A stretch of DNA of 64,000 nucleotides from contig PHFX01000002.1 of assembly GCA_007618135.1 (NCBI GenBank), positions 62,001 through 126,000 on the forward strand. The letters are read 5' to 3'. Made by a program: the position numbers and the translations under genes. The notes beneath the pieces were generated by a model. That model did no database searches, was not told the DNA's origin, and saw nothing but the letters and a program-made list of their open reading frames with translations. Within the stretch, counting starts at the first letter, position 1; every line of letters begins with the position of its first letter. Shown here piece by piece: positions 42,855 through 52,840 of the stretch. The stretch comes from Candidatus Brocadia sp. WS118 (lineage in GTDB: Bacteria; Planctomycetota; Brocadiia; Brocadiales; Brocadiaceae).

Positions 42855-43106
42855 AGCAATCTTCCATAAAGATTCTGCCAAGTTTACAAAAAAGCCGATA
42901 CCAATTTGCGCAAGCGAATAGATTCTGCCCTTGAGATTATTCTGCCGAATCCTCGTTACCACATCCATATTAAAAAACTGCATGGCGACCTTTCAAATAT
43001 GTATCGTTACAGACTCGGCGACATAAGAATTATTTATGAAACACACGAAGACATGAAAACTATAAGAATAAAGGCAATTGAACAAAGAGGAGGTGCTTAT
43101 AAATAA
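42847..43106 (+). pseudogene. RelE/ParE-family toxin with a frameshift
   Basis: From GTG 42847 the frame reads VYKAIFHKDSAKFTK, then hits a shift in the A-run at 42886-42891. The remainder NLRKRIDSALEIILPNPRYH and YRYRLGDIRIIYET is in another frame to 43106. GDIRIIYE and KTIRIKAIEQRGGAY are typical RelE strands. A single-base homopolymer error would also explain it, so the toxin may be intact. Confidence 0.75.
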
Positions 43107-43170
43107 GTAATGAATTATTCCTTCATCACCTTGTCAAACAATTGAACCGGATGATATAATAGTAATCAAG

Positions 43171-43441
43171 AGCAGAGACTGGTCGTAACTGATCCAATTA
43201 TCTGGCATAATAATGTGAAAGAATATGGAAGTAAAAGAGAAACGTAAAGACAATATTACAGAAGCATTTGCAAACCCTGAAAGAATAACCCATGCGCTAG
43301 TGCAGGAGAGTTCGTGACGCGTTATTGAAACACAAACAGGCTGGTAATCCTGTTTGTGTTTGGCATAACGGGAAAATTGTCTGGCTTAAACCTGAAGAAT
43401 CCCCGATTCATATAGCTATGGAGTTAACAGGACTACCTTGA
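43171..43441 (+). pseudogene. Decayed duplicate of the zeta-kinase tail and partner gene
   Basis: Highly similar to 42085-42321: GTGAAAGAATATGGAAGTAA and GAAACACAAACAGGCTGGTA occur in both. The copy is broken in the middle (GTGCAGGAGAGTTCGTGACG in place of the intact frame) and its last block again encodes KIVWLKPEE. Confidence 0.8.
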
Positions 43442-43502
43442 GTGGGAGGGTTTGATGAATAGATTGTCTAAATATAATTCATTGCTTTCTACCATTATAT
43501 AG

Positions 43503-43826
43503 ATGAATGCTTTTGACTTTTCAAAAGAGGTTGTAAACATTTGTTCAAAATATGTCTTCATGCAGGGGACGAGGATACCGGTTTTTTTGATAGTATTCCT
43601 TGTTGCCGATGGGGAAAGCATAGAAAATATCAGAAAGGGTTATCCATCTCTTACCCCTCCCCGATGATATAAAAGCGGCGGTCCATGTGGAATCAGAAAT
43701 GGCGAGGTTTATGAATTTGCAGAAAGAAACAAGAGGTGGATTATCACAAGAGATGCAGATTTTCAGACCAGCATAAAATTTATTTTAAATCAAACTCAAC
43801 GTGAAAATGAAATTGAAAAGGAATGA
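43503..43826 (+). pseudogene. Relic DUF433 antitoxin / DUF5615 PIN-like toxin pair
   Basis: The first part reads GTRIPVFLIVFLVADGESIE, then NIRKGYPSL, and after a frameshift PDDIKAA; this is the DUF433 signature. From about 43704 another frame reads EVYEFAERNKRWIITRDADF, the C-terminal core of DUF5615 PIN-like toxins. Both are truncated. The pair lies immediately before the tRNA gene and overlaps its promoter. Confidence 0.65.
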
Positions 43827-43840
43827 GATTTTGCTATAAT
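43813..43840 (+). promoter_or_regulatory. Promoter of the tRNA gene
   Basis: TTGAAA (43813-43818), a 16-bp spacer, then TATAAT (43835-43840), 17 nt before the mature tRNA. The -35 box lies inside the relic toxin. Confidence 0.7.
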
Positions 43841-43857
43841 GTGTCGTTATCGTACAC

Positions 43858-43931
43858 GGGCCCATAGCTCAGCTGGTCAGAGCAGCGGACTCATAATCCG
43901 CGTGTCCAAGGTTCGAATCCTTGTGGGCCCA
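43858..43931 (+). tRNA. tRNA with CAU anticodon (Met elongator or Ile2)
   Basis: 74 nt cloverleaf: acceptor GGGCCCA/TGGGCCC with discriminator A, D-arm GCTC..GAGC, anticodon stem GCGGA/TCCGC with loop CTCATAA, T-arm CAAGG-TTCGAAT-CCTTG. CCA is not encoded. The G1-C72 acceptor and A73 resemble tRNA-Ile2, where the C would be modified to lysidine, but elongator tRNA-Met cannot be excluded. Confidence 0.92.
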
Positions 43932-43970
43932 TTTCCCGCCCAGATATCTTCAGTAATTCGTATTTCTCAA

Positions 43971-46106
43971 TCATTTTAAACGTTCTAAGACCTGCTTGAC
44001 ATCCTCTTTTTGTGCCTGTGATGGGTCTATTTTCAACAATTCCTTCAGATAATAGTGAGCCATTTTCTTGTCATTTTTGTTGTTAAGGTATAAAAAAACA
44101 AGGTTTTTATATCCATGCGTCATATTGGGGTTCAAGGAAACCGTTTTCCGGAATGCTTCTATAGCTTTATCTGTTAAGCCCAAGTTCTGATACAAACTTC
44201 CAAGTGCATAATGGCCATTGAGGTTTTTGGGATCTAATCGGATTACCGCATTATATTCATCAACTGCCTCACGGTGTTTCCCTAATTTTTCATAGGCAAG
44301 TCCCAGGTTGTAATGGCCTTGAGGTTGATGTGTATCTAATTTTATAGCTTTTTTGAATGCAACAACGGCTTCGTTTAACTGTCCTCTTTTTGCATAATTC
44401 ACACCCAAACTGATCAGGGCAGGAATGTACGTGCCGTCGTAAGCAAGGGCTTGTTTAAATTCTTCCATTGCCTGGTCGAGGTCACCAGCGTCGTTGTAAA
44501 CATTGCCAAGTCCATTATGAGCCGGTGCATAATCAGGCTTTATCCTTAAAGCCTCTTCATACTCTGTTCTTGCCTGATCAAGAGACCCCTGATTGAAATA
44601 GATATTGCCAAGATTGTTGTGCGGTTGTGCATAATTTCTGTCAATACGGATTGCCGCATGATATTCTTCGGATGCCTTGTCAAGAAGCCCTCTTTTTGTA
44701 TAGACATTTCCAAGGTTGCTGTGAACATTTGCATTGCCGGGATTTATTTCTAATGCAGTTTGATATTCCATCTGTGCGCGTTCAATATGGCCTCTTTCCA
44801 GGTACACATTTCCTAAATTGCAGTGGGCGCGGTAGCTGTTGGGAGAGTCGGTGGCAGTTTTTGTCCACAACGTAAGCTCGTCCCTCCAGTTTCCATTCTT
44901 CCAGATAATAACAAAGCCATATCCCCCAATCATAAGGATTACCAGGGCTCGTTGCACGATTCGTCTCAAGGGGATGGCGCGTGGAGATAGGGTGCGATCG
45001 GTGATCCGGTAGATGAGAATCCCTTTTGCCACACAAAACCCCATTACCGGGATATAAAGGTACCTCTCAGCCATAATATTGTCTATGGGAATGATATTCA
45101 TGACGGGTAGGAGGGTGATAAAAAACCACGACATCCAAACGGCAAAGATATTTCTCGTTTTGCATAATACCGCACCTATGATGAAAATTGAAGTTAAGAA
45201 GATTATTGCAAGAATACATGACCCTTCCCAGGGACGTGTTACCAGGGGAACCACATAGTCTGCGTTAAGATGAAGCGGAAAGAACGATAGTTTGACATAA
45301 AATGCCAGAATCTTTATCATGGTAAAGGCATTGATCCAAAAACCTCCTGGTTGATAGGCAGATTTGAATGCAGGGTTGCTGAATGCCATAAATCGAATGA
45401 CGAGATAGATCAGGGAAATAGCAAGGTATCCCAGATAAATTCCCTTCCATCTTTTCGTAAGGGATAGCCAGGGTTTTGGGTGAGAAAACACCGTAAATAC
45501 CATCAGCAGGGCAGGGAGGGTAATTGCCATTTCTTTTGAGAATAAGGCACAGAGATAAGAAATAAGAGAGATTCCGTAATAAAAGGCGCAGCGGGTTGTT
45601 TGACCAGTTTCTTTGGAAAAAAGTAAGTCGGATTTTATAAAGTAAATAAACGAAACGAGGAGAAAAGCCGCTGCCAGGAGGTCTTCCCGATAGCCAACAG
45701 CATTCACAGTCTCTACCAGGAGAGGGTGCGTAACAAAGAACAAGATTGAAAGGAAGATTATCTTGTTATTGGATAAAACAGCACGGAGGAAAAGATAAAA
45801 TAGCACCGTATTGATGGTATGCAAAACAACGTTGGTAATGTGGAACCCACAGGGATTTACCTGCCAGATGGCATAGTCAACGAAGTATGAAATGGTGACC
45901 AGGGGACGATAACTCATTTCCCCGGAGATAAAAAAATAATCCTTTGTAAAGACCTTGAGGAGATATTGCCATTCCTTTATAAAGGAATTTTCTGCAATAA
46001 TCTTAAAGTCGTCATAGACAAAGTTACCGCTGAGGGTGTTTACATAAAGCGCTATGGAAAAGAATGGCAGTAAGATAAGAATAAAAGTAACAATGGGTAA
46101 TCGCAT
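43971..46106 (-). CDS. Membrane-anchored TPR protein (TMTC/PMT-like)
   Basis: 711 aa. The N-terminal ~400 residues contain about 10 membrane helices with the luminal motif NTLSGNFVYDDFKIIAENSF, as in TMTC/DUF1736-type glycosyltransferase-like proteins. The C-terminal ~290 residues are about eight tetratricopeptide repeats (SYRAHCNLGNVYLERGHIER, then repeated NxGxxYxxxGxxDxA units). Possibly a protein O-mannosyl- or similar glycosyltransferase; activity unproven. It converges on the tRNA gene. Confidence 0.75.
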   Translation of the reverse strand: MRLPIVTFILILLPFFSIALYVNTLSGNFVYDDFKIIAENSFIKEWQYLLKVFTKDYFFISGEMSYRPLVTISYFVDYAIWQVNPCGFHITNVVLHTINTVLFYLFLRAVLSNNKIIFLSILFFVTHPLLVETVNAVGYREDLLAAAFLLVSFIYFIKSDLLFSKETGQTTRCAFYYGISLISYLCALFSKEMAITLPALLMVFTVFSHPKPWLSLTKRWKGIYLGYLAISLIYLVIRFMAFSNPAFKSAYQPGGFWINAFTMIKILAFYVKLSFFPLHLNADYVVPLVTRPWEGSCILAIIFLTSIFIIGAVLCKTRNIFAVWMSWFFITLLPVMNIIPIDNIMAERYLYIPVMGFCVAKGILIYRITDRTLSPRAIPLRRIVQRALVILMIGGYGFVIIWKNGNWRDELTLWTKTATDSPNSYRAHCNLGNVYLERGHIERAQMEYQTALEINPGNANVHSNLGNVYTKRGLLDKASEEYHAAIRIDRNYAQPHNNLGNIYFNQGSLDQARTEYEEALRIKPDYAPAHNGLGNVYNDAGDLDQAMEEFKQALAYDGTYIPALISLGVNYAKRGQLNEAVVAFKKAIKLDTHQPQGHYNLGLAYEKLGKHREAVDEYNAVIRLDPKNLNGHYALGSLYQNLGLTDKAIEAFRKTVSLNPNMTHGYKNLVFLYLNNKNDKKMAHYYLKELLKIDPSQAQKEDVKQVLERLK

Positions 46107-46116
46107 GTAAATAAAA

Positions 46117-46197
46117 ATCCCCCTATATCTATTGTTTTAGTTCGATATAGGGGGATTATATCATTTTGACATTTACGGTAAATGTAAATGTCAAAAT
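46117..46197 (-). terminator. Two stacked hairpins downstream of the porin gene
   Basis: ATCCCCCTATATC / GATATAGGGGGAT (46117-46156, 13-bp perfect stem) and ATTTTGACATTTAC / GTAAATGTCAAAAT (46163-46197, 14-bp stem). Both lie between the porin stop and the TPR gene start, so they probably end the porin transcript. Confidence 0.65.
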
Positions 46198-46218
46198 TAA
46201 TTTTATTAAATAAAATAA

Positions 46219-47439
46219 TTAGAACAGATACGCTACATCAATTGCCGTGGTAAGTTGGTCGTTATGACCATTGAATATATCCTGACTTGCTTCGTCGTAA
46301 CGGATTTCAGGTCTGACCAGGAGGTTTTCCCTGATCTTAAAATTGGCGGTAAGGGTGACTTCCCAGAGATGAAGGGCGGAAACTCCGATTCTGGCTCCGT
46401 CTTTGTCATCAAAATATTCACCCCTTAAGGCGAGTCCAAAATAATCCGTGATGTCTTGACTAACAATACCGGAGAAGCCCCACCATTTACCATTGCCATG
46501 CCCGTCCACGAAACCGCTGGCTGATCCTGCGGCGCCCTCTTCAGTACCAAAATCAAAATTGAGGTTAAACGCGGTTTTTTCGAAGGGTTTTAATGCCAGG
46601 ATCAGATCCCAGAAGTGCCTTATATTTCCATCAGCTTTTGCCTCAATGTCTTCGTCTTGTTCAGCTCCGTGACTTCCATTCACAATGAAGTTTGTGTTGT
46701 CGCTAATCTTCCAGTTGAACTGATAACCTAAAGTTTTACTATCGTTATTATCTACAAAAGTATCCCATCCATTTACAAGATAAAAGGTTGTTGTTAGCTG
46801 GTCGAGGAGGGGATAGCTAATTGCCAGACCGGTATTCGTAAATGGGATCGCATTTTGATAAAGGAGTGAACGGGAAAAGTTCGGATTGTCTACGCTTTCC
46901 CAAAGTTCTGCCCCGATCCAGGTAGCAAATTTACCAAATTTAAAATCCACTCCCTTCCCCACAGGTGCCTTGTAGGTCACAAAACCCTGGCTTACGGTGA
47001 AATCATCGTCATCAACCCTGCCATCACTCGGTATAAATGTTAACCTCTGTGCAATTTCACCATAGTTTGTCGTAAAGCCAAACCCGATCGGATCCTGTTC
47101 TGTAGAAGGCTTGAAGACCGAGATTTCAATATTATCTAAGGTAAAAGAATTGTTTTCCCTGTCAAATGATCTCACATCTAGCCAGTCTCCCTCTGCCCCG
47201 TCGCGGACAAAAGTGGGTGTTGAACCACGCTGATCACCTGGTTTTGAAAAATTATAACTGTAATACGTATCAATAAAACCGCTTACCTCTACGCTCTTAA
47301 AAAAGCTAGCTATCTTACCTTCATCTTCTGTGGTTGCTAATAGTGGTGCAGCTTCTTCGGCAAAAATCGGTGCAGAGAAACCTGTCATGGCGCTGCACAG
47401 TATTCCAGCCAAACCCCAACGATATACTGTTTTCATCAA
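46219..47439 (-). CDS. Outer-membrane beta-barrel porin (BBP2/OmpL-like)
   Basis: 406 aa with a signal peptide (about 27 residues, ending ...APIFAEE). SVEVSGFIDTYYSYNFSKPG is the usual first strand of this porin family. Many alternating aromatic/polar strands follow and the chain ends in DVAYLF with a terminal Phe, as outer-membrane barrels do. AAGGAGGA lies 7-14 nt upstream of the ATG. Probably a general or anion porin of the outer membrane. Confidence 0.8.
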   Translation of the reverse strand: MMKTVYRWGLAGILCSAMTGFSAPIFAEEAAPLLATTEDEGKIASFFKSVEVSGFIDTYYSYNFSKPGDQRGSTPTFVRDGAEGDWLDVRSFDRENNSFTLDNIEISVFKPSTEQDPIGFGFTTNYGEIAQRLTFIPSDGRVDDDDFTVSQGFVTYKAPVGKGVDFKFGKFATWIGAELWESVDNPNFSRSLLYQNAIPFTNTGLAISYPLLDQLTTTFYLVNGWDTFVDNNDSKTLGYQFNWKISDNTNFIVNGSHGAEQDEDIEAKADGNIRHFWDLILALKPFEKTAFNLNFDFGTEEGAAGSASGFVDGHGNGKWWGFSGIVSQDITDYFGLALRGEYFDDKDGARIGVSALHLWEVTLTANFKIRENLLVRPEIRYDEASQDIFNGHNDQLTTAIDVAYLF

Positions 47440-48100
47440 ACTTCCTCCTTTTTGTAATAATAAAAGGATTTCTTAATTAAATTCACGAGCATTCCAATGC
47501 ATGAAGGAGCAACAAAATCAATTATGAATAAATTGTATCAATAATTATATATTTATTATGTTTATCCCTCCTTTCTCATGCGACTAAAGAAAAGATATAA
47601 GCAATAATAATACCTAAACACAAATACGGTGTTAATAAAATATTCATTCTCATTAAACTACAATAGATACAGAAAGAAACCTAAATAGCTTTTAAATAAT
47701 GGGTTACTGGATAGAATACATGAGAGTGAAAGCAAAAGCGCAGTAATTATACTTTACCTGGATTTTAACAGAGCAAAAATCCATTATGATTTTCTACTGT
47801 TTGGAATTTAACACTAATATGGCTGATATTAGACACTTATTCGTTGTTTGCTCTACTGGTTTAGTATTTTATATTGATAAAAGTTCTTGTCAACAAAAAA
47901 TTTAAATATATTTGTAAAAATCCTGATATTTATGAATCATTTTTCTTGATCTTGAATATTTTCTGATTATAATGAGAAATTCAGTTTTTTGAGTGAAGTA
48001 TAAGAGATTTGTTTATTTATTAACATTAATAATAATATTTGGCAACTATTATTTTGATGAATTTTAATTTAAGTAATCATCATTTTAGGAGGTAAAAGTA
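47440..48100. other. AT-rich 660-bp region between porin and fhs
   Basis: Divergent promoters for the porin (leftward) and fhs (rightward) must be here. A rightward promoter is listed at 47946. No gene, repeat or known riboswitch was recognised; its low GC relative to its neighbours is conspicuous. Confidence 0.5.
47946..47973 (+). promoter_or_regulatory. Candidate promoter of fhs
   Basis: TTGATC (47946-47951), a 16-bp spacer, TATAAT (47968-47973). It leaves a ~120-nt leader before the fhs start. Confidence 0.45.
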
Positions 48101-49864
48101 ATGGCATTGGATCCCACCAAGCACGCAGATTGGGAAATAGCAGAAGAATCTGAAACCAGAATGAAGACGGTGTATCAATTGGCTGAACAATTAGGTCTCC
48201 AAAAAGAAGAACTCCTGCCCCATGGACACTATGTGGCAAAGGTTGATTTCAACAAGGTTTTAAAACGGGTAGAGAAGAAGCCGGATGGAAAGTTTATTGA
48301 TGTGACTGCGATAACCCCGACTCCTCTTGGTGAGGGAAAATCCACGACAACCGTTGGATTAGTTCAGGGATTAGGGAAACGGGGGAAAAAGGTTATCGGT
48401 ACGATCCGTCAGCCATCAGGGGGACCAACGATGAACATAAAAGGATCCGCTGCAGGCGGCGGGCTTTCCCAGTGCATCCCCTTAACCCCTTTCTCTCTTG
48501 GACTAACAGGGGATATCAATGCCATTATGAATGCTCATAATCTGGCTATGGTTGCACTTACCTCCAGGATACAACATGAATTTAATTACGACGATGAAAG
48601 GCTTGCAAAAAGTAATCTGAAACGTCTTGATATTGATACCGACCGGATAGAAATCAAGTGGATTATTGACTTTTGCGCCCAGGCCCTGAGGAAAATCATT
48701 GTCGGCATCGGGGGCAGGATGGACGGTTTCATGATGGAGTCCGGCTTCGCCATAGCCGTGTCTTCTGAGATCATGGCAATTCTCTCGGTAGCAAAAGATT
48801 TAAAGGATATGAGAGAACGGATCGGCAAGATGGTTGTTGCTTACGATAAAAAAGGCAAGCCAATAACAACGACCGACCTTGAAGTTGCCGGTGCCATGAC
48901 CGCCTGGATGGTGGAGGCTATTAATCCGAACCTGATGCAAACCATCGAAGGGCAGCCGGTATTCGTTCATGCGGGACCTTTTGCCAATATTGCTATTGGT
49001 CAATCATCGATTATTGCAGATAGAATTGCCTTAAAACTGGGCGACTATGTTGTTACTGAGTCAGGATTCGGGGCAGATATTGGATTTGAAAAGTTCTGGA
49101 ACTTAAAGTGCCGTTACTCAGGGCATCGCGCCAATGCTGCCGTAGTTGTTGCCACGATCCGCGCGCTGAAATGTCATGGCGGCGCCCCCGTTCCGGTGCC
49201 AGGGCGTCCTTTGGATCCATGCTACAAAGAAGAAAACGTCGGATGGGTGGAAAAGGGAGTAGAAAATCTTATCCACCATATTAATACGGTAAAAAAGGCG
49301 GGCATTAATCCGGTCGTCTGTATTAATCACTTCTATACGGATACCGACGCGGAAGTGAAAGCAGTCCGCAAACTGGCTGAAAAAGCCGGCGCCCGAGTTG
49401 CCCTGTCTCAGCACTGGCTCAAAGGCGGCGATGGTGCCTTGGAACTGGCCGATGCGGTGACTGATGCATGCAATCAACCGAATAATTTCAAATTTCTCTA
49501 TGAATTAAATGTTCCTTTGAGAACGCGCATCGAGATGATTGCGGAGCAAGTGTATGGGGCGGACGGAGTTGATTTTACTCCCGATGCTTTGACAAAGGTT
49601 AAGGCATTGGAAAGCGATCCGGATATTTCAAAACTGGGAACGTGCATGGTTAAAACCCACCTCTCCATTACCGACAACCCACAATTAAAAGGGACGCCGA
49701 AGGGTTGGAGATTACGTATCCGTGACATCTTGGTTTTCAAGGGGGCAGGATTTGTTGTGCCCATGGCGGGAGATATTAAACTCATGCCGGGAACAAGCTC
49801 CGATCCCGCATTCCGGCGCGTGGATGTTGATGTGAATACGGGAAAGGTAAAGGGTGTTTTCTAG
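48101..49864 (+). CDS. fhs: Formate-tetrahydrofolate ligase
   Basis: 587 aa, slightly longer than the common ~555. It activates formate to 10-formyl-THF, the second step of the methyl branch of the Wood-Ljungdahl pathway. P-loop-like [29 protein letters not shown] and [18 protein letters not shown] are diagnostic. A strong AGGAGG lies 9 nt before the ATG. It is monocistronic, closed by the terminator at 49914. Confidence 0.97.
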   Translation: MALDPTKHADWEIAEESETRMKTVYQLAEQLGLQKEELLPHGHYVAKVDFNKVLKRVEKKPDGKFIDVTAITPTPLGEGKSTTTVGLVQGLGKRGKKVIGTIRQPSGGPTMNIKGSAAGGGLSQCIPLTPFSLGLTGDINAIMNAHNLAMVALTSRIQHEFNYDDERLAKSNLKRLDIDTDRIEIKWIIDFCAQALRKIIVGIGGRMDGFMMESGFAIAVSSEIMAILSVAKDLKDMRERIGKMVVAYDKKGKPITTTDLEVAGAMTAWMVEAINPNLMQTIEGQPVFVHAGPFANIAIGQSSIIADRIALKLGDYVVTESGFGADIGFEKFWNLKCRYSGHRANAAVVVATIRALKCHGGAPVPVPGRPLDPCYKEENVGWVEKGVENLIHHINTVKKAGINPVVCINHFYTDTDAEVKAVRKLAEKAGARVALSQHWLKGGDGALELADAVTDACNQPNNFKFLYELNVPLRTRIEMIAEQVYGADGVDFTPDALTKVKALESDPDISKLGTCMVKTHLSITDNPQLKGTPKGWRLRIRDILVFKGAGFVVPMAGDIKLMPGTSSDPAFRRVDVDVNTGKVKGVF

Positions 49865-49913
49865 TCCGGATTCGAAACTATTGTAACCGGTAAACACAGA
49901 AACTGTCGTTCAG

Positions 49914-49957
49914 AGAAGGCTGTTGAACAAAAATGGCTCAACAGCCTTCTTTTTTTG
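49914..49957 (+). terminator. Intrinsic terminator of fhs
   Basis: AGAAGGCTGTTGA and TCAACAGCCTTCT form a 13-bp perfect stem with an 11-nt loop, followed by TTTTTTT. Confidence 0.92.
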
Positions 49958-49977
49958 TGTTGTTCCCAAACATAACC

Positions 49978-50007
49978 TTGACATGGATGTCGTTATTTGC
50001 TTAAAAT
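49978..50007 (+). promoter_or_regulatory. Promoter of secA
   Basis: Consensus TTGACA (49978-49983), 18-bp spacer, TAAAAT (50002-50007), about 145 bp before the secA ATG. Confidence 0.6.
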
Positions 50008-50151
50008 AGCAAAACATTTTTCAATGTTTTGGCTTTGAAATTCTTTTGTAATACCTATTTAAAAAGCCCAGGAAGTCAATTTGGTGTATCGCTACGGATA
50101 CAAAATTCCACCTTTTTCTATAATAAAAATACACAAAAGGCATAATTACCT

Positions 50152-52770
50152 ATGAGCTTTCTCGCGAAAATATTTGGAACATCCAACGAGAGGATAATCA
50201 AGAAGATAATACCCATGGTAGAACATATCAATTCTCTCGAGCCTACGATGAAATCAGTAACGGATGCCGAACTCCGTCAGAAAACAGACACGTTTAAAGA
50301 ACGGTTGTCCAACGGTGAGGACATTGGTAATATCCTTCCAGAGGCATTCGCCACGGTAAGAGAGGCAAGCCGGCGAGTACTTGTCGCGCCGAACCCCGAT
50401 AGTCCCAATCGCACGATGCGGCACTTTGATGTTCAGCTCATTGGCGGTATTGTCTTGCATCAGGGAAAGATTGCCGAAATGGCTACCGGCGAGGGCAAGA
50501 CCCTGGTTGCTACCTTGCCGGCTTACTTGAATGCACTGTATGGGAAAGGTGTCCACGTGGTTACCGTGAACGATTATCTGGCAAGACGTGATAGAGATTG
50601 GATGAGTCCCTTGTATGAATTTCTGGGACTAAGAGCCGGAGCCATCCAATCAAACCAGGCATATGACGATAAGAAGGCTGCGTATTTATGCGATATTACC
50701 TATGGGACAAATAACGAATTCGGTTTTGATTACCTTCGTGACAACATGAGGGTAAGGACGGAAGAACAGGTACAGATTAGCCGCGGCCTGAATTATGCCA
50801 TTGTCGATGAAGTTGATAGTATCTTAATTGATGAGGCGCGCACCCCCTTAATCATCTCCGGCCCTGCAGAGGAGTCTACAGAAAAATATTATTTAGCCGA
50901 CAAAGCCTCCAGACGTTTAAAAGCCGGAAAGCACTTTGAGATAAAAGAGAAGGAGCGGATGGCTCATCTTACCGAGGAGGGCATTGAAGAGATAGAAAAA
51001 TTGCTGAACGTTGACAGTATTTACACAGATAAAAATATGGAGTGGCCCCATTACATAGAGCAGTCACTTCGTGCCCATCATTTGTTTAAAAATGACAGAG
51101 ATTATATTGTCAAGGGCGGCGAGGTAATTATTGTTGATGAATTTACCGGACGCCTGATGGAAGGCCGTGTCTGGAGTGATGGACTGCATCAGGCCGTTCA
51201 GGCAAAGGAGCATCAACGCATTAAAGAGGAAAACCAGACCCTTGCTACGATTACCCTCCAGAATTTCTTTCGGTTATATAAAAAACTTGCCGGGATGACA
51301 GGAACGGCAATGACGGAGGCTGCGGAGTTTGACAAAATCTATAAACTGGAAGTGGTGGTGATTCCCACAAATAAGCCCATGAGCCGCACCAATTTTCCGG
51401 ATCGGGTTTATCGGACGGAAAAGGAAAAGTTTGACGCCATTATTCAAGAGATTGTGGAGGTGCATAAAACAGGCAGACCAACACTCGTGGGAACGGTTTC
51501 TATTGAAAAGTCGGAACTGTTGAGCGAGAAACTCATGAGAGAAGGCATTGAGCATGAAGTATTGAATGCCAAACAGCATGAAAGGGAAGCACACATTGTG
51601 GCAAAAGCCGGACAGCGCGGGAATGTTACTATTGCGACGAATATGGCCGGAAGAGGCACCGATATTGTGTTAGGTGAGGGCATTGCAGCCCTCGGAGGCC
51701 TTCATATCATCGGTTCCGAAAGGCATGAAGCGCGGCGCATTGATAACCAGCTTCGTGGACGCGCCGGCCGACAGGGAGATCCAGGTTCATCTCGCTTTTA
51801 TGTATCGCTTCAGGACGATTTAATGCGTATTTTTGCCTCTGAACGCGTGAGTTCACTTTTGAAAACCTTCGGAATGGAAGAAGGTATGGCAATTGAACAC
51901 TCGATGGTTACCAGATCTATCGAGAGGGCGCAGAAAAAGGTCGAGGAGCATAATTTCGAAATACGAAAACACCTGCTCGAATATGACGAGGTCATGGATC
52001 ATCAGAGAAAGGCGATTTATACGCTGAGACAAGACGTACTGGAAGGCAAGAATATCCGTGATTACATTTTCCGGATGATGGAGGATAGCATCAAAGAAGT
52101 AATAGCTTTTGTGTACGATACGAAGAGCGGAAGTGAAGGCGAAGAACCCTTTAATCTTGCAGACTGGTTTAAGCAAAAATTTGCTTTGTCTATTGATTTG
52201 GATGAGATTGAAGAAAAGACGCGTGAAAAGGTAGAAGCTTTTCTCATAAAAAAAGCCGAAACGTCATACGAAGCAAAGGAAAATACCATCGGCAAAGATG
52301 AGATGGAAAAGATCGCACAGATCCTCCTGTTGGAAAAAATTGACACAAAATGGAAAGACCATCTTTATGCTATGGACCATCTGAGATCAGGCATTGGTCT
52401 TCGCGGATATGCCCAGATTGATCCGAAAATAGAATATAAACGAGAAGCCTTGGGTATGTTTGAGAGCATGAATCTGTCTATTCGGGACGAGGTAACGGAT
52501 CTGATATTTAAATTGCAATTGGGCAAAGAAGCAGAGCGGAAGGATGTATGGCATCCCGATCATTATGTCCATCAGGAAGTTACCGGATTGAAAACCATGC
52601 AAGAATCGCCAGTCATTTCCGGCGTTCCTCATGATGCTTCTGCGGACACAGAGGAACAGGTTGAGCGTAAGATGGAACCTCTCAAAGTCGGTATCAAGAC
52701 AGGGAGAAATCAGCCTTGTCCATGTGGTAGTGGTAAAAAGTTTAAGCAATGTTGTGGCAGGGTAACGTAG
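50152..52770 (+). CDS. secA: Preprotein translocase ATPase
   Basis: 872 aa. Walker [35 protein letters not shown] (Walker B), the [16 protein letters not shown] and [15 protein letters not shown] helicase motifs, and the C-terminal zinc-binding SEC-C motif [13 protein letters not shown] are all present. It drives export of unfolded preproteins through SecYEG, upstream of the LepB signal peptidase at 21.7 kb. Confidence 0.98.
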   Translation: MSFLAKIFGTSNERIIKKIIPMVEHINSLEPTMKSVTDAELRQKTDTFKERLSNGEDIGNILPEAFATVREASRRVLVAPNPDSPNRTMRHFDVQLIGGIVLHQGKIAEMATGEGKTLVATLPAYLNALYGKGVHVVTVNDYLARRDRDWMSPLYEFLGLRAGAIQSNQAYDDKKAAYLCDITYGTNNEFGFDYLRDNMRVRTEEQVQISRGLNYAIVDEVDSILIDEARTPLIISGPAEESTEKYYLADKASRRLKAGKHFEIKEKERMAHLTEEGIEEIEKLLNVDSIYTDKNMEWPHYIEQSLRAHHLFKNDRDYIVKGGEVIIVDEFTGRLMEGRVWSDGLHQAVQAKEHQRIKEENQTLATITLQNFFRLYKKLAGMTGTAMTEAAEFDKIYKLEVVVIPTNKPMSRTNFPDRVYRTEKEKFDAIIQEIVEVHKTGRPTLVGTVSIEKSELLSEKLMREGIEHEVLNAKQHEREAHIVAKAGQRGNVTIATNMAGRGTDIVLGEGIAALGGLHIIGSERHEARRIDNQLRGRAGRQGDPGSSRFYVSLQDDLMRIFASERVSSLLKTFGMEEGMAIEHSMVTRSIERAQKKVEEHNFEIRKHLLEYDEVMDHQRKAIYTLRQDVLEGKNIRDYIFRMMEDSIKEVIAFVYDTKSGSEGEEPFNLADWFKQKFALSIDLDEIEEKTREKVEAFLIKKAETSYEAKENTIGKDEMEKIAQILLLEKIDTKWKDHLYAMDHLRSGIGLRGYAQIDPKIEYKREALGMFESMNLSIRDEVTDLIFKLQLGKEAERKDVWHPDHYVHQEVTGLKTMQESPVISGVPHDASADTEEQVERKMEPLKVGIKTGRNQPCPCGSGKKFKQCCGRVT

Positions 52771-52840
52771 TTTTTATTTCGTAATTCCCTGAATACTATT
52801 AACAAAAACAGATAGCAACCTGAAAGTCCATTCTCCCCGC

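Noticed and set aside
26024-43931. Integrative element using the tRNA as attachment site
   Set aside because: No integrase and no second copy of the tRNA 3' end were seen; kept only as a positional observation.
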